NCBI GenBank assembly: GCA_022605405.1
Contig: JABYQQ010000012.1
Coordinates: 1,240,001-1,304,000 of the forward strand
Length of the DNA: 64,000 nucleotides
Direction: 5' to 3'
Source: Earliella scabrosa
Taxonomy: Eukaryota; Basidiomycota; Agaricomycetes; Polyporales; Polyporaceae
Positions 1 through 10,089 of this stretch are shown here, piece by piece. Each line of letters opens with the position of its first letter. Within the stretch, counting starts at the first letter, position 1. Below the pieces are notes generated by a model. That model did not search any database. It was not told the DNA's origin and worked only from the letters and a program-made list of their open reading frames with translations. The position numbers and the translations under genes were made by a program.

Positions 1-51
1 CGCATATAATCAGTCAATCAGCATCAGGGGTAACAGAAGACCTCCTCATAC

Positions 52-1557
52 CTGATCGAATGCGCTGACAGGCGCCAGGAAAATGATAGCGTTACTGCAT
101 TCACCTGGAGGTCAGAGAAAACAGGCATATATGCGGAAGTTACACGTACGCATCGTCGAAATAGGGAATCCACGAGTGCCGCTGTCCCCGCGCGCCGCCG
201 ACGTCGTAAAGATGCCAGCGAACCGTCCGGCCATGGACAGACATGTCAAAGACATGCTCCGCCACCCCCATCGTCTGAATACGAGCGTGGAGGATGTCCT
301 CTGCCACAAGTTGAGTTCTGGGCCGAGATGGACGAGTAAAGGTCGCGCATACCTGTTGTAGGAACATATCCCGCCGTCGAGACCCGCCCGATGTTGTTCA
401 GGAAACTGAAGTCGTTGTCAGCAACCGACAAACGAGCGGCTGCGAAACGTCGGACACTTACTAATCAGCCCACTCTTCCAACTTCAGACGTCTGCGCTCG
501 CGGAGCTTCTTCACTGCGGGCAACTCCCACAACTCTCGAATGTCAGCTTGGGATTCGCCCAGGATGACAGCGACGTCTTCGATCAGCTTGTCTTCTTCAG
601 CCTGCGCGTTCCGTGCCTGAAGCTCCATCTCGCTGCCCTTGTGCTTGTCCAATGAGCCGCGACCTTGAGTGAAGCTGAAACGGCCGCCACTGCTCGTCCG
701 CTCGCGCGCCTTGCCAAAAGCGAGACCCAGAGTGCGTGACTGCCATCCGGACCGTACGTAGACGCTGCCCTTGCCAGAGCCGGAGACGTTGACACCGTCG
801 GAGAGGCGCTCGGTGAGCGATGCTTCAGCAGCAAGCAGTGGTGCGAGACGGGCGCGAAGCTGGGCAACCTTCTTCTCCAAGCCGGACTGAGATGGCGCGA
901 TCGAGTTGGCGTCGGCAGACTCGCTGGCAGTAGGCGTACCGGAAGGCACGTCTGGCGTGTTGTTGAAAGTGAACTCGGACGCCGTGTCGTCATCCTCGTC
1001 GCCCTCTCCGAAGGCGTCCAGGGCGTCTAGTATGCGGCGAACCGGGCGAGCGATGTTGAAGTAGACAACCGACCGCCAAGAGAGTCGCTCCTCATCCAGG
1101 CCGGTGGGGTTGTACATGAGCTGGAATTGCTTCTGCAAGGTCGACTTGCCGGACTCGGCCTGGCCGAGCAGCAGCAGCTGTCCGGAGAGCCATCAGCAAC
1201 TGCTGTCATGCCGCACGTAGACATGTGGGTGGTTATGTGGTTGTCGAGATATGCGGTTGGACAGCATATATGCGGGACGAAAAGGTCCCGAGCGTTGCAG
1301 CACGCTGCGAACAGGGGGAAGCTGAGAGCGTGGGACGGAGAACTCACTCTAATGTCCTGCTTGCTCTTCCTCATGCGCTCTCTGTCTGCCTTGATCTCCT
1401 CATCTATGCTGTCACTAATACGCTTCGCATCGGCTTCGCGCTGCAACCTGGCGATGCGTTCATGTTCGGTCTCGGATGCTGGTGGCCTGAGAAGGACAGA
1501 GAAGGGGTCGGCGTCGTTAGAGCTGTGAACGGACGGGGGCCTGGAGGTTGAGATCAT
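52..1557 (-). CDS. Atypical G-protein alpha subunit (3' end outside window)
   Basis: Heterotrimeric G-protein alpha subunit, a membrane-associated GTP switch that relays receptor signals. Exons 1557-1348, 1177-462, 405-353, 300-150 and 94-52 give 391 codons; the next intron, starting at 51, runs off the left edge, so the C-terminal part with NKxD and the receptor helix is missing. The P-loop GQAESGKST lies at residues 75-83, switch I HARIQT around residue 333 and switch II DVGGARGQR around residue 359. The helical domain carries an acidic, Ser-rich insert of roughly 100 residues. The catalytic Gln that follows DVGG in ordinary G-alphas is Ala (about residue 363), whereas the switch I Arg is kept. 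Family membership is secure. Slow GTP hydrolysis is inference. The start is the ATG just upstream of the conserved charged N-terminal helix. Confidence 0.9.
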
Positions 1558-2025
1558 GGTGGTCGGGGTGGGGGCGGGGTATCGATGGCGGGGAGCCCGA
1601 GGGCGGGGACGTTGGTCGTCGAGGTGGAGGGAAAGGGAGGAGCGTGAAGGTGCGAAGACGGATTTATAGAGTTCATGGCCGGACGCGCGCTGATGATAGA
1701 AGGCAGTGAATGGCGCAGAGGGATTCCATATCTTGTCAATCGGAGGAACTGCTCGGTCGCCGGCCATCAGCACCTGCCTCGTCGGTCCATGTCCGCCCGC
1801 CCGCTGCGCATCGCTGCCCCGCTGCTCGGCTACCCGCCGGGCTCCTCTCCGTGCCCCGGGTCGGACTCTGAATATCCCTCGATTTCTGCCCAGCGGCCGT
1901 CCGATCCTGTCGATCAGTGACGGTGGCACACGCCGTCGACCTCACTCTCTCGCACATCCGCCTTCGCTCGGGACGTCGACGAGCTCACGCGGCCAGAGAG
2001 GGGACAGACTTCTACCGGGATCGCC
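1558..2025. promoter_or_regulatory. Divergent intergenic region, G-alpha / cyclophilin
   Basis: These 468 bases separate two divergently transcribed genes and must hold both promoters. No clear TATA box or repeat was seen. Open frames here are GC-driven and lack family features. Confidence 0.5.
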
Positions 2026-2938
2026 ATGGTACGCTCGTGCGCGATCGCCCTGCTCGTCCATCGCGTTCTGATGATAACTAGTCAGTCACACTGCACACTA
2101 CCCTCGGCGACATCAAAGTATAGGTCCCTTGCGCGCGGTCCATACGGACCCCATCTCCGGTGACGCGACTAACGCGTTATTCACAGGTCGAGATATTCTG
2201 CGAGGCCGTCCCCAAGACCGCCGAGGTCCGTCTCCATTCCGCATCGCGTCCTGCAGATCACTCACACAGTCGTTTACCCAGAACTTCCTCGCCCTGTGCG
2301 CATCGGGCTACTACGATAACACCCTCTGGCACCGCAACATCAAGGGCTTCATGATCCAGACCGGCGACCCCTCCGGCTCGGGCAAAGGCGGCCAGAGCCT
2401 GTGGGGCCAACCCTTCGCCGACGAGATACGTTCCACCCTCAAGGTCAGAGCTTGACGTCGGCCCCCGGACATCTTCTGTCGCGCTGATAGATCCACGCTT
2501 CTCTCGTGATAAGTTCAACAACCGCGGTATCCTCGCCATGGCCAACTCGGGTCCCGACACGAACAAGTCCCAGTTCTTTATCACCTACGCGAAACAGCCG
2601 CACCTCGATGGCAAGTACACCATCTTCGGCAAGGTGTGCACCCGAGCCCGCCCTCGCGCGGCCCGTCCGCTAACTCCCCCTTCCATCGGCACTAACAGGT
2701 GATTGATGGCGCCGACTCGACACTCGATGCGATGGAGCGTGCGCCGGTGAATGCAAAGAACAGGCCTCTGAGCGAGATACGGACCACACACGTACGTAAA
2801 TCGTTCGGGTCTGTGCCCCCGCCCATGCCACGGCGACCGATGCAGCGCACGCGCATGATGAAGCTGACCATAATATGTTCGTATTAGGTGACGATCCATG
2901 CAAATCCCATCGCAGACGCGCAGCTCGTCGGGAGGTGA
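2026..2938 (+). CDS. Peptidyl-prolyl cis-trans isomerase, PPIL3-type cyclophilin
   Basis: Cyclophilin that isomerises peptidyl-prolyl bonds; PPIL3 orthologs are nuclear and associate with the spliceosome. Seven exons: 2026-2028, 2082-2117, 2187-2225, 2282-2443, 2514-2633, 2699-2791 and 2888-2938, giving 167 aa (human PPIL3 is about 161). The first exon is only the ATG: the frame upstream of residue 2 is closed by a TAG that is itself the acceptor, and ATG|GTACGC with a 53-nt intron restores the family N-terminus [12 protein letters not shown]. Motifs seen are [21 protein letters not shown] and [13 protein letters not shown]. Trp and His at the two positions used by cyclophilin A are replaced, as is usual in PPIL3. 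The C-terminus VTIHANP is typical of the subfamily. Confidence 0.88.
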
Positions 2939-3809
2939 TTGGGACCGGACGCAAGAATGTGCACTATACGAAGTTCGCCGATCTGACAGCGCGACTCGAG
3001 CCTCACAGCACCAGCGTTCTCGATCTGCCCGTCATGCTTAGTTACGTACGCCGACGAAGTGTCGGACGCTGTACGCACAAAAAGGTTCGTCCGGCGCTCC
3101 GGGTTCTCACGTTCCGACAAATGCTCCCAATTGTGCGTCTCGGGGTCGAATGTCCAACATAGCACCTCTCCAATCTATGGCCGCTCTTCCGGCTCATGTG
3201 CACGCTGTCGCCGTCCCGTCGACGCTCCGAGTCACGCAAATCGGCGTCTTGTACTTGCTTCCCCCGGCCTGGACGGTGCCTCGCCTCCGCTGCATGTCGC
3301 CATGTCACAGGCACGCCCGCCGCCCGTCCAAGGAAAGTAACCTTTGAACCTTGTCTGACATGCCCGTAGATCATGGCTACCGCTACCGCTCCCGCAACGA
3401 ACACCGCCCCCAGCGCTGGCTGCACCGCACGCAGGCTGCACGGGGTGGCCTGCCCACTGTCGCGGGGCTGCTGTGCGCTGCTGCTGTGGCTACGGACTCT
3501 ATCCCCGCCGCAGGATATCCGGGCGCCGATGGAGCCATCCAGGTCTGCAACCATCGTGGCGGCGCAGGCATGGGAATTGGTGGCTGGTGCCCATGCCTGC
3601 GCATGTCTTAGACTGGCTATGGGACGTCGGACCCCCTCCAAGAATGGAAGACTGGCATTCGTGCGTGATGTTAAGTCACCGGCGGGGTATAGCCACGCGG
3701 GGTCTAACTTCCCTGCGTAAAGACTAAAAGACTCAGCTAGTGCAGGTCGCGGTATGTCCGTACAGGGTACTACATAGTCGCGCGTCCCGCGCCGGTGACG
3801 CATAACCAC
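2939..3809. other. Intergenic region without an assignable gene
   Basis: Both strands have open frames, the longest on the minus strand at 3042-3809. It includes one hydrophobic stretch followed by a charged tail, but no start, splice set or family could be defended. A small unrecognised gene is possible. Confidence 0.3.
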
Positions 3810-4350
3810 GTAACGAGCATTGCCCTGCGGGCGGCAAGTGGGCCCAGTGGAGGATGATTGGCCCTCGTCGTCGTCGCGTCTAGATCTGCTAAGATTTCGT
3901 GCGCGCAGCTGCTCTGTTGCTCATGAAACGGGCCCTGGAAGTTCGAGAATCGAATCTTGTCCAGTCGCTCAGGCTCTCGTCTTGCCGGAGGTCCAAACCC
4001 GTGCCTCTCGAGAAGCCTTTCCCGTCTGTCTAGCTCATACTCCCGCGTCTCGTGTCAGTGTTCGTACAGCACTACATATTACGCGGTCAATCCATCTGCG
4101 CTGTTCCGCGCGCCCGCGCCTCAGTGCATCGAAGCTCACTGTGCCTTGCCATTGCGTCACCGTGTATGTACTGACTCCGATCTTTCCGAGCCTTGCTATT
4201 GTCTGTACGCCTGGAAGCACCCACCGCTCCGCCCCGCGGATCACGTCCGTTGCAGAGGCAGTGGCCGGAGATAGTGCCCTGCGTATGTCAAGTTCATTCC
4301 AAGACTGGCAGCATCCACGGAGCCAGTGACCGCGGTCTGACGCGATCTTG
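3810..4350. repeat. Flank of segmental duplication, copy A
   Basis: This stretch recurs in diverged form at about 7050-7400. Shared landmarks in the same order are GTAACGAGCA near the start, a GAGGATG.TTGGCCCTCGT block, TCCAAACC, CGTCTGTC, TAGCTCATACT, CTCGTGTCA and a GGA.CACG.CCGT block near the end. Each copy lies 3' of an arrestin-like gene or its flank, so the repeat marks one end of the duplicated unit. Open frames in the two copies do not agree, so it is probably non-coding. Confidence 0.7.
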
Positions 4351-5211
4351 GAAGCCTCACCGTGCGATTGATAAATGCTTATACTCTATCTCTCCACAGG
4401 ATGACTCGGACTGCGGCGGCCGCTAGCAGGTGCTCATGCGTGGAGCCCCACCCAACCCTCGATTGGGGGGCACACTGGCATGAATCTCGACCAGACACTT
4501 CATGTAACAGTATGCAGCCCGAGACAGACTCTAAAGTGTGGTGGTATGTCGGTCCTCGGCTTCAAAGACCGGTGCATGGCACACAGCCCTGTCGGCCTTA
4601 AGTTCTAGCTGCAATTCCCAAGCTTCTCCGGTGCGTTCGAGCTTTAGTTTGAGTTTGATGGTATCGCGCGGCCGGTCATCTGTAGAAGTCTTAGCAGTCC
4701 TACCTTGCTGCAGTCGAAGCAATGACATTACACAGGTTCGGAACATCTCCGCGATACTTAGCGCCGCGCGGAGGTCTTGGGTACGAGGCTAGCAACTACG
4801 TCACCGACTTGTATGAAGTGATCGAATGACAATCCTGCATCGTGGCATTGTCGCATTGATCTGCAATTTGCTTCCGCCCTCACCTGTCAATCGGTACATA
4901 TATCCATGTACACTGGCTGCAGGCCTCCACTAATATCGCCGACACGCCTCACGTCCTGATTTGACCGGGGTATCATACGTACTGATATATAGTGAGCTAG
5001 ATCAATACACACAACAAGGGATGGTCGAGGAGTACATGCTTGAAAATGGATGCTACCAGTACATCCGAGTCATGCACCCGGTCGCGAAGCATACACACAA
5101 CATAAACTGGGGTATCGTACCGTACAAGGATTGTTAAGTATAGGCCTGGACAGCTGGCAAAAAGAGTCGCGGCCGCCGAATTAAAGCAGCATGTCGAATA
5201 CGGAGGAGGTA
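4351..5211. other. Intergenic region 3' of arrestin-like gene A
   Basis: No convincing gene. The part from about 4800 to 5211 is similar to 7560-7945 downstream of the paralog and belongs to the duplication. Confidence 0.45.
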
Positions 5212-6660
5212 TCACTTGGACCATGTCGTGAGGTCCCAATATGACCTATGGGCAGCACTCAGAGACGGATATTGAAAGGGCGGACGAGACCAAGGAAAGC
5301 ACTCACGCTGTCAGATCGACCATCCGGGTGGACGACGACCGGGAATCCGAAGACGACTCGATGCCAGAGCCAATGGTGATAGGGAACTCGATGTGCAGCA
5401 CATTCCCGAGCCCGGGGAACTCGACGCGCAAGTTCAGCATGTACTATCGAGATGAACGGGCCTCAGCATAAGTCTGTAGATAGGACTCGGAAATGTGAAT
5501 ACGCACCTTGATCTTGATGTCGTCAGTCGAGAACGTCGGCGTGAACCGCAGGTTCATCGCGGAGTGGAAGGTCACCTCGTGCATCCATCGTCCGCGATCG
5601 AGCTTGGCCCCGTCCGCGATCCACTCGTAGGGGCCGACGTCAACCTCCACATGTGGCGTCTGAGGAGCCGTCTTTGAAAGGATCTCCACGACGCGTTCCT
5701 CGGGATTTGAGGGCTCATATGCCGTCGGCATGTCCACAAACCGGTGCAGCTCAAAGTCAAGCCCGGATGGTGCGCGCGGAGCAAAGGGGAACAGGTCCCG
5801 CTCTGGAGGCGCATTGTCCTTCCGTTTGAGCGGGGCAGAGAGCGTGGTGATGATGATGGTATACGGGATGTCCGTGAACAATGGGAAGACGTCGACGTGC
5901 GGGATGAGCAGCTATGGTGGTACGAGAGTCAAAGGTGTGAGTAGAATGCGCATACTGCAGCACGGGCGACCACACACCTCCATCTTCGCATGCGCATACT
6001 CGCCCCACGGAAACTTGCGCATGTTGGACTCGACCCTCAACCTTCCCCATGCATCGTTCCAGCCCAGCTTTAGCCGCGTGCGCACGTCTCTGCCAATGGG
6101 GTCCGGCTGGAGCACGACGATCGGAAACTTGACGGACCGGTTCACAGCGGTTGTCGACGTTCGTACGCCCGTCACCTCGACCGCATAGCGGACGTACGCG
6201 GTGTTCATGTACGTCTCGAAGGAGAATGATGGTGGCGCATCGTGAGGAAGCTTGAGCTCAAACGGCAGGCGGATGATCGACCCCTCGAGCGGCGGCAGGG
6301 TGCAATCGCGCAGCCACAGCGTCACGGACTTGCGGAGGAACTCGTTGGTCGTGACCAGGAATTTCTCGGAAGTATCCTCGTCCTCCTTTGCGGGTATCCG
6401 GCTCTTCCTACAAGACGCTATAATGAAGCAAGGACGTGCGCGAGAGCAGTGAGGGCGACTCACGTCTGTATTGTTCCCTGCAACTCGACGTATATGTGCT
6501 CGAATCCATTTTTAACCACGACCTTGTAGTCGATCTCCACCTCCCCAGCGATGGACCCCCCAGAGACAAATATACCGGGTGCGAGGTTGACGGTCAACGC
6601 AGGATTCTCCAGCGCCGCTGGGGTAGCGTTCCCCAACTGTGACACCATGCCGTTCTCCAT
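5212..6660 (-). CDS. Arrestin-like protein, tandem copy A
   Basis: Predicted two-lobed arrestin-fold protein of 400 aa; fungal alpha-arrestins act as adaptors in endocytosis and ubiquitin-ligase recruitment. Exons 6660-6464, 6407-5978, 5911-5507, 5443-5307 and 5245-5212. The N-lobe has the characteristic VSGGSIAGEVEIDY strand pattern and IYVELQG around residues 30-65, followed by LRDCTLPPLEG and LPFELKLP. The C-lobe lies around residues 210-360. The last 11 codons come from a 34-nt exon. Reading straight on would stop within the donor GTGAGTG, but splicing gives the tail SYWDLTTWSK, which is also found in copy B. No PPxY ligase-binding motif was seen. Substrates are unknown. Confidence 0.85.
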
Positions 6661-7049
6661 ATAGCCAGCAAGAGGCGCGTCAGGAACGAACGCAGCCCGG
6701 GCAGTTGGGCAGACGACGCGGCGTCCCTGAGGACGTAGTCACCGGAGACGAGGGCGGGCTGGAAACGAGAACCGGGAGGAATGCCAACATGACGACCACG
6801 ACGACCAGGTAGGTGATGTCGTTCGCAGGAGGCTGTCGACGCGCATTCCAGCAAGTCTGCAGCATCGCCGCTGAGCGCTGATGAGCGTACAAGCGAGAGC
6901 GAAGCCGTGAACACAACAGAGCAACTTCCAGACCAGAATGCCCGTCCGGATTTGGTAAGTACGACTGATCCGTTAGATCCACTACCCGATCCCGCAATAC
7001 TGCGCTCAAATCCGCCTTTTTTCTTCCAATTCGTCGGGCCCGCCGCGTA
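6661..7049. other. Upstream region of arrestin-like gene A
   Basis: Probable promoter of copy A. It resembles 9389-9760 upstream of copy B, with shared GTCGGGCAGACGA-like, GAACGAGAGCGGGCT-like and CGCGCATTC-like blocks in the same order, so the promoter was duplicated with the gene. Confidence 0.5.
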
Positions 7050-7400
7050 ACGAGCACCTGCTCGCGGTAAGTGAACCTGGAGGATGTTTGGCCCTCGTTG
7101 TCGCGCATGTTGCCCGGGAAACAGGCCCCGCACGTTTGAGGTTTCTGACCCGGTCCAAACCGTGTCTCGCGTTTTCCGTCTGTCCAGGTCTATGTAGCTC
7201 ATACTACTCCCACACCTCGTGTCATGTACTCTTATGTCGATACGGGTCAAGCCGTTGTGCCTTGCCTCTGTGCTCGCCTCAAAGCTTATTCGACTCACAC
7301 AGCTCTGCCACGCGGACCACGCCCGTCGAATCGGAGGCAGTGACCAGACATAATAGGGCTTTCTTGCAGTTTTCACGAGTCGTGACCCGGTTCAATCTTT
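7050..7400. repeat. Flank of segmental duplication, copy B
   Basis: Diverged, shortened copy of 3810-4350 with the same ordered landmarks. It marks the junction between the two duplicated units, so each unit is about 2.7-3.2 kb. Confidence 0.7.
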
Positions 7401-7945
7401 GAAGCTTCTTAGGCTGCGCCTTAGACCGCCGGTCGGAGTCAATCAACAGGCGATAGCGAGAGTGACAGGAACATGCCTACACTCTCCACCCGCCCGGCTC
7501 CTGGAACGACCGAAAGAAGGGACGGCGTATGCTTGAAGCTGTGACCGCACCACTGTGGAGTTACAGCAGAGCACAGTCCGGGCACACGCGAAACACTGGC
7601 TGTCATGTCGTACGACCTAATATAGAGTGAGCTAGATCGATACACGTAACGAGCTCGAGAAATGGTCGAGTTGGGGGGAGTACGTGAGGAATGGGGGCTA
7701 CTGATACATGCGCCCGCGATCAGGGCCGCGAAGCCTACCTATATGCATAACATAACTTATAGGGTATCGTACTGTACACGGACTTCAGGTAGGCCTCCTG
7801 GTAACCCGAAAGTCGTGGCCGCCGATTAGCAAGCAGCACGTCCAGAATGGAGGCTGTCGGAGCGATAATCCCGCGTTCCGTAGGCGATCGGGGTGTATGG
7901 GGAGATGGGGAGATGGGATGTCCTTGCACGAGTTGGATCGATACA
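7401..7945. other. Intergenic region 3' of arrestin-like gene B
   Basis: No gene seen. Similar to the region 3' of copy A, including the block that follows the stop codon. Confidence 0.45.
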
Positions 7946-9388
7946 TCACTGCTTCGACCATGTCGTGAGGTCCCAGTATGATCTATAGAGCGTCCTCAGA
8001 TGATAGTTGGGATGACGGGCGGGACGAGGAGAATCACTTACGCTGTAAGATCGACCATACGACTTGACGACGGCCGCGGATCCGAAGGTGAAAACGACGC
8101 CTTAACGCCGGAGCCGATGGTGATCGGAAACTCCATGCGTAGCACGTTCCCAAGCCCGGGAAACTCAATGCGCAAGCTCAACATATACTACAAAAGTGCG
8201 CAGGCATTAGGCCTAGGTTCGTAGATGAGAACCGTGGGCACGCACCTTGATCTTGATATCGTCAATTGAGAACGTCGGCGTGAACCGCAAGTTCATCGCT
8301 GAGTTGAATGTCACCTCTTGCATCCACCGTCCGCGATCAAGTTTACCCTGGTCCGCGATCCACTCGTAGTCGCCGACCTCGACCTCCACAGGTGGTCTTG
8401 GAGACGCTGCTTTCGAGATGATGTCCACAACGTGTTCCTCAGGGTTAGAGGGCTCGTACGCGGTCTGCATTTCGACAAATCGGCGTAGCTCAAAGTCAAG
8501 CTCGGACGGAGCGCGCGGAGCGTAAGGGAACAGGTCCCGCTCCGGAGGCGCATTGTTCTTCCGTTTGACTGGGGCGGAGAGTGTGGTGATGATAATAGTG
8601 TATGGGATGTCCGTGAATAGAGGAAAGACATCGATGTGCGGGATGAGCAGCTATGGCAGCACAGAAGCCGATATGATGAGCGGGATGCGCATGTTACAAC
8701 TATGACCAACCCACCTGCATCTTCGCATGCGCATATTCGCCCCATGGGAACTTGCGCATGTTGGACTCGACCTTCAGCCTTCCCCATGCGTCATTCCAGC
8801 CCAGCTTTAGCCGCGTGCGCACGTCTCTGCCAATGGGGTCCGGCGAGAGGACGACGATCGGGAACTTGACGGTCCGATCGACAGCAAAAGTCGCCGTCCG
8901 TACGCCCGTCACCTCGACCGCATAGCGCACATACGCAGTGTTCATATACGTCTCGAAAGAAAACGACGGCGGCGCGTCGTGAGGCAGCTTGAGCTCGAAC
9001 GGCAGTCGGATAATCGACCCCTCGAGCGGCGGCAGGGTGCAATCTCGCAGCCACAGCGTCGCGGATCTGCGGAGGAACTCGTTGCTTGTGACCTTGAACC
9101 GCTCGGAGGTGTCCTCATCTTCCCTCGCTGGCACCCTGCTCTTCCTACAAAGATACATCATGAAGCAAGGAATAGTGCGAGAGTGAATGCGACTCACGTT
9201 TGCAGTATCCCTTGCAGCTCGACGTAGATCCGCTCGATTCCATCCTCCACCACAACGTCGTAGTCGATCTCGACCTCTCCAAATATCAATCCTCCGGAGA
9301 CGTGTAGAGTAGGCGGGAGGCTGACGGTGAAGGCAGGGTTTTCCAGCGCAAGAGAGTACGCTGACTGTGACGTAACGAGGTGTTCCAT
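7946..9388 (-). CDS. Arrestin-like protein, tandem copy B
   Basis: Paralog of the gene at 5212-6660; 402 aa. Exons 9388-9198, 9144-8715, 8650-8246, 8187-8042 and 7982-7946. Exons 2 and 3 are exactly as long as in copy A (430 and 405 nt) and all intron phases match. The N-lobe HVSGGLIFGEVEIDY and IYVELQG, and the central block from LRDCTLPPLEG to FPWGEYAHAK, are nearly identical to copy A. The first 30 residues and the exon 4 tail differ most. The terminal exon again encodes SYWDLTTWSK plus Q. Both copies keep intact frames, so both are probably active. No PPxY motif was seen. Confidence 0.85.
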
Positions 9389-9853
9389 ATGCGCAGCAAG
9401 TAGTGATATGGCAGGCTGTCAGGAAAAGAGAGGTAAGACCACGGTGGCAGTCGGGCAGACGAGATCACAACTCTAGAGGTGGTCGACAGCTGTGGAGAAC
9501 GAGAGCGGGCTACAAGCAAGGATCCGGAGGGGTGCATGCACAGTGACGACCCTGCCGGTAATGTCGTTGGCCGTGGGCTGCCGCACGCATTCTAGCCAGT
9601 TTGTCTTGGACCAATTGGTGGCGTCCGGGTAGATGGAAGCCCACTGGGCTCACGCAACAGCGTTCTAGCGAGAGCGAAGTCTCCAGACCGAGAGATCTGC
9701 GCACAACAGAACAGCTCAAGACGGTAAAGTCCAAAAACGCGCTGTCCGAATCAAGCACGCACGAAATGGAATCTCTGATCTTGATCCGTCAGATCTGCTT
9801 CGCGATCTTCTGCCATCGTGGATGTGTCCGCAAGTCTGCCGGCCCTCTGCAAC
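9389..9853. other. Upstream region of arrestin-like gene B
   Basis: Probable promoter of copy B, homologous to the upstream region of copy A up to about 9760. No other feature seen before the tRNA. Confidence 0.45.
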
Positions 9854-9936
9854 GTCCTTGTCGATTAGTGGTCAGATCATCACGTTGTGGAATCCGCAAT
9901 ACCGTGAAGACGGAGGCTCGAATCCTCCCTGGGACA
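9854..9936 (+). tRNA. tRNA-His (GTG) with an 11-nt intron
   Basis: Cloverleaf folded by eye: acceptor GTCCTTG/CTGGGAC, D-stem GATT/GATC, anticodon stem TCACG/CGTGA (five perfect pairs), T-stem GGAGG/CCTCC (five perfect pairs) and discriminator A. The anticodon loop reads TTGTGG, then 11 extra bases, then C; removing the 11 bases leaves a seven-base loop with anticodon GTG and the intron at the canonical 37/38 site. A run of five Ts follows directly. Weak points are a T-T mismatch at the sixth acceptor pair, a four-base variable loop and a T-loop starting CTC instead of TTC. A slightly decayed copy is therefore possible. Confidence 0.72.
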
Positions 9937-9938
9937 GC

Positions 9939-9943
9939 TTTTT
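9939..9943 (+). terminator. RNA polymerase III terminator
   Basis: TTTTT two bases after the tRNA discriminator, as expected for Pol III termination. Confidence 0.65.
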
Positions 9944-10089
9944 GCTGACTCGGTCCCATACACCCATAGCACACTCATCCAGTTGGACAGAATATGGGTG
10001 ACGTCGATCGATGGCAGTAAAATGAACAGGTGTTGATGGCATACTTGTAGCGAGCTAGCCGATCGTGGACTAGCGGGCGATCAACGTCA

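Noticed and set aside
3042..3809. Minus-strand open frame of 255 codons with a hydrophobic stretch and a charged tail resembling small mitochondrial assembly proteins
   Set aside because: No start, splice set or motif series fitted a known family, and resemblance to Pet117-like tails failed because the expected transmembrane part is out of frame.
3820..4329. Plus-strand open frame of 169 codons in the duplicated flank
   Set aside because: The duplicated counterpart at 7050-7400 does not keep the frame, and composition is not protein-like.
4531..4746. Minus-strand frame with alternating Lys/Leu and Glu/Leu pattern
   Set aside because: Only 71 codons, no homologous segment beside the paralogous arrestin gene, no flanking exons found.
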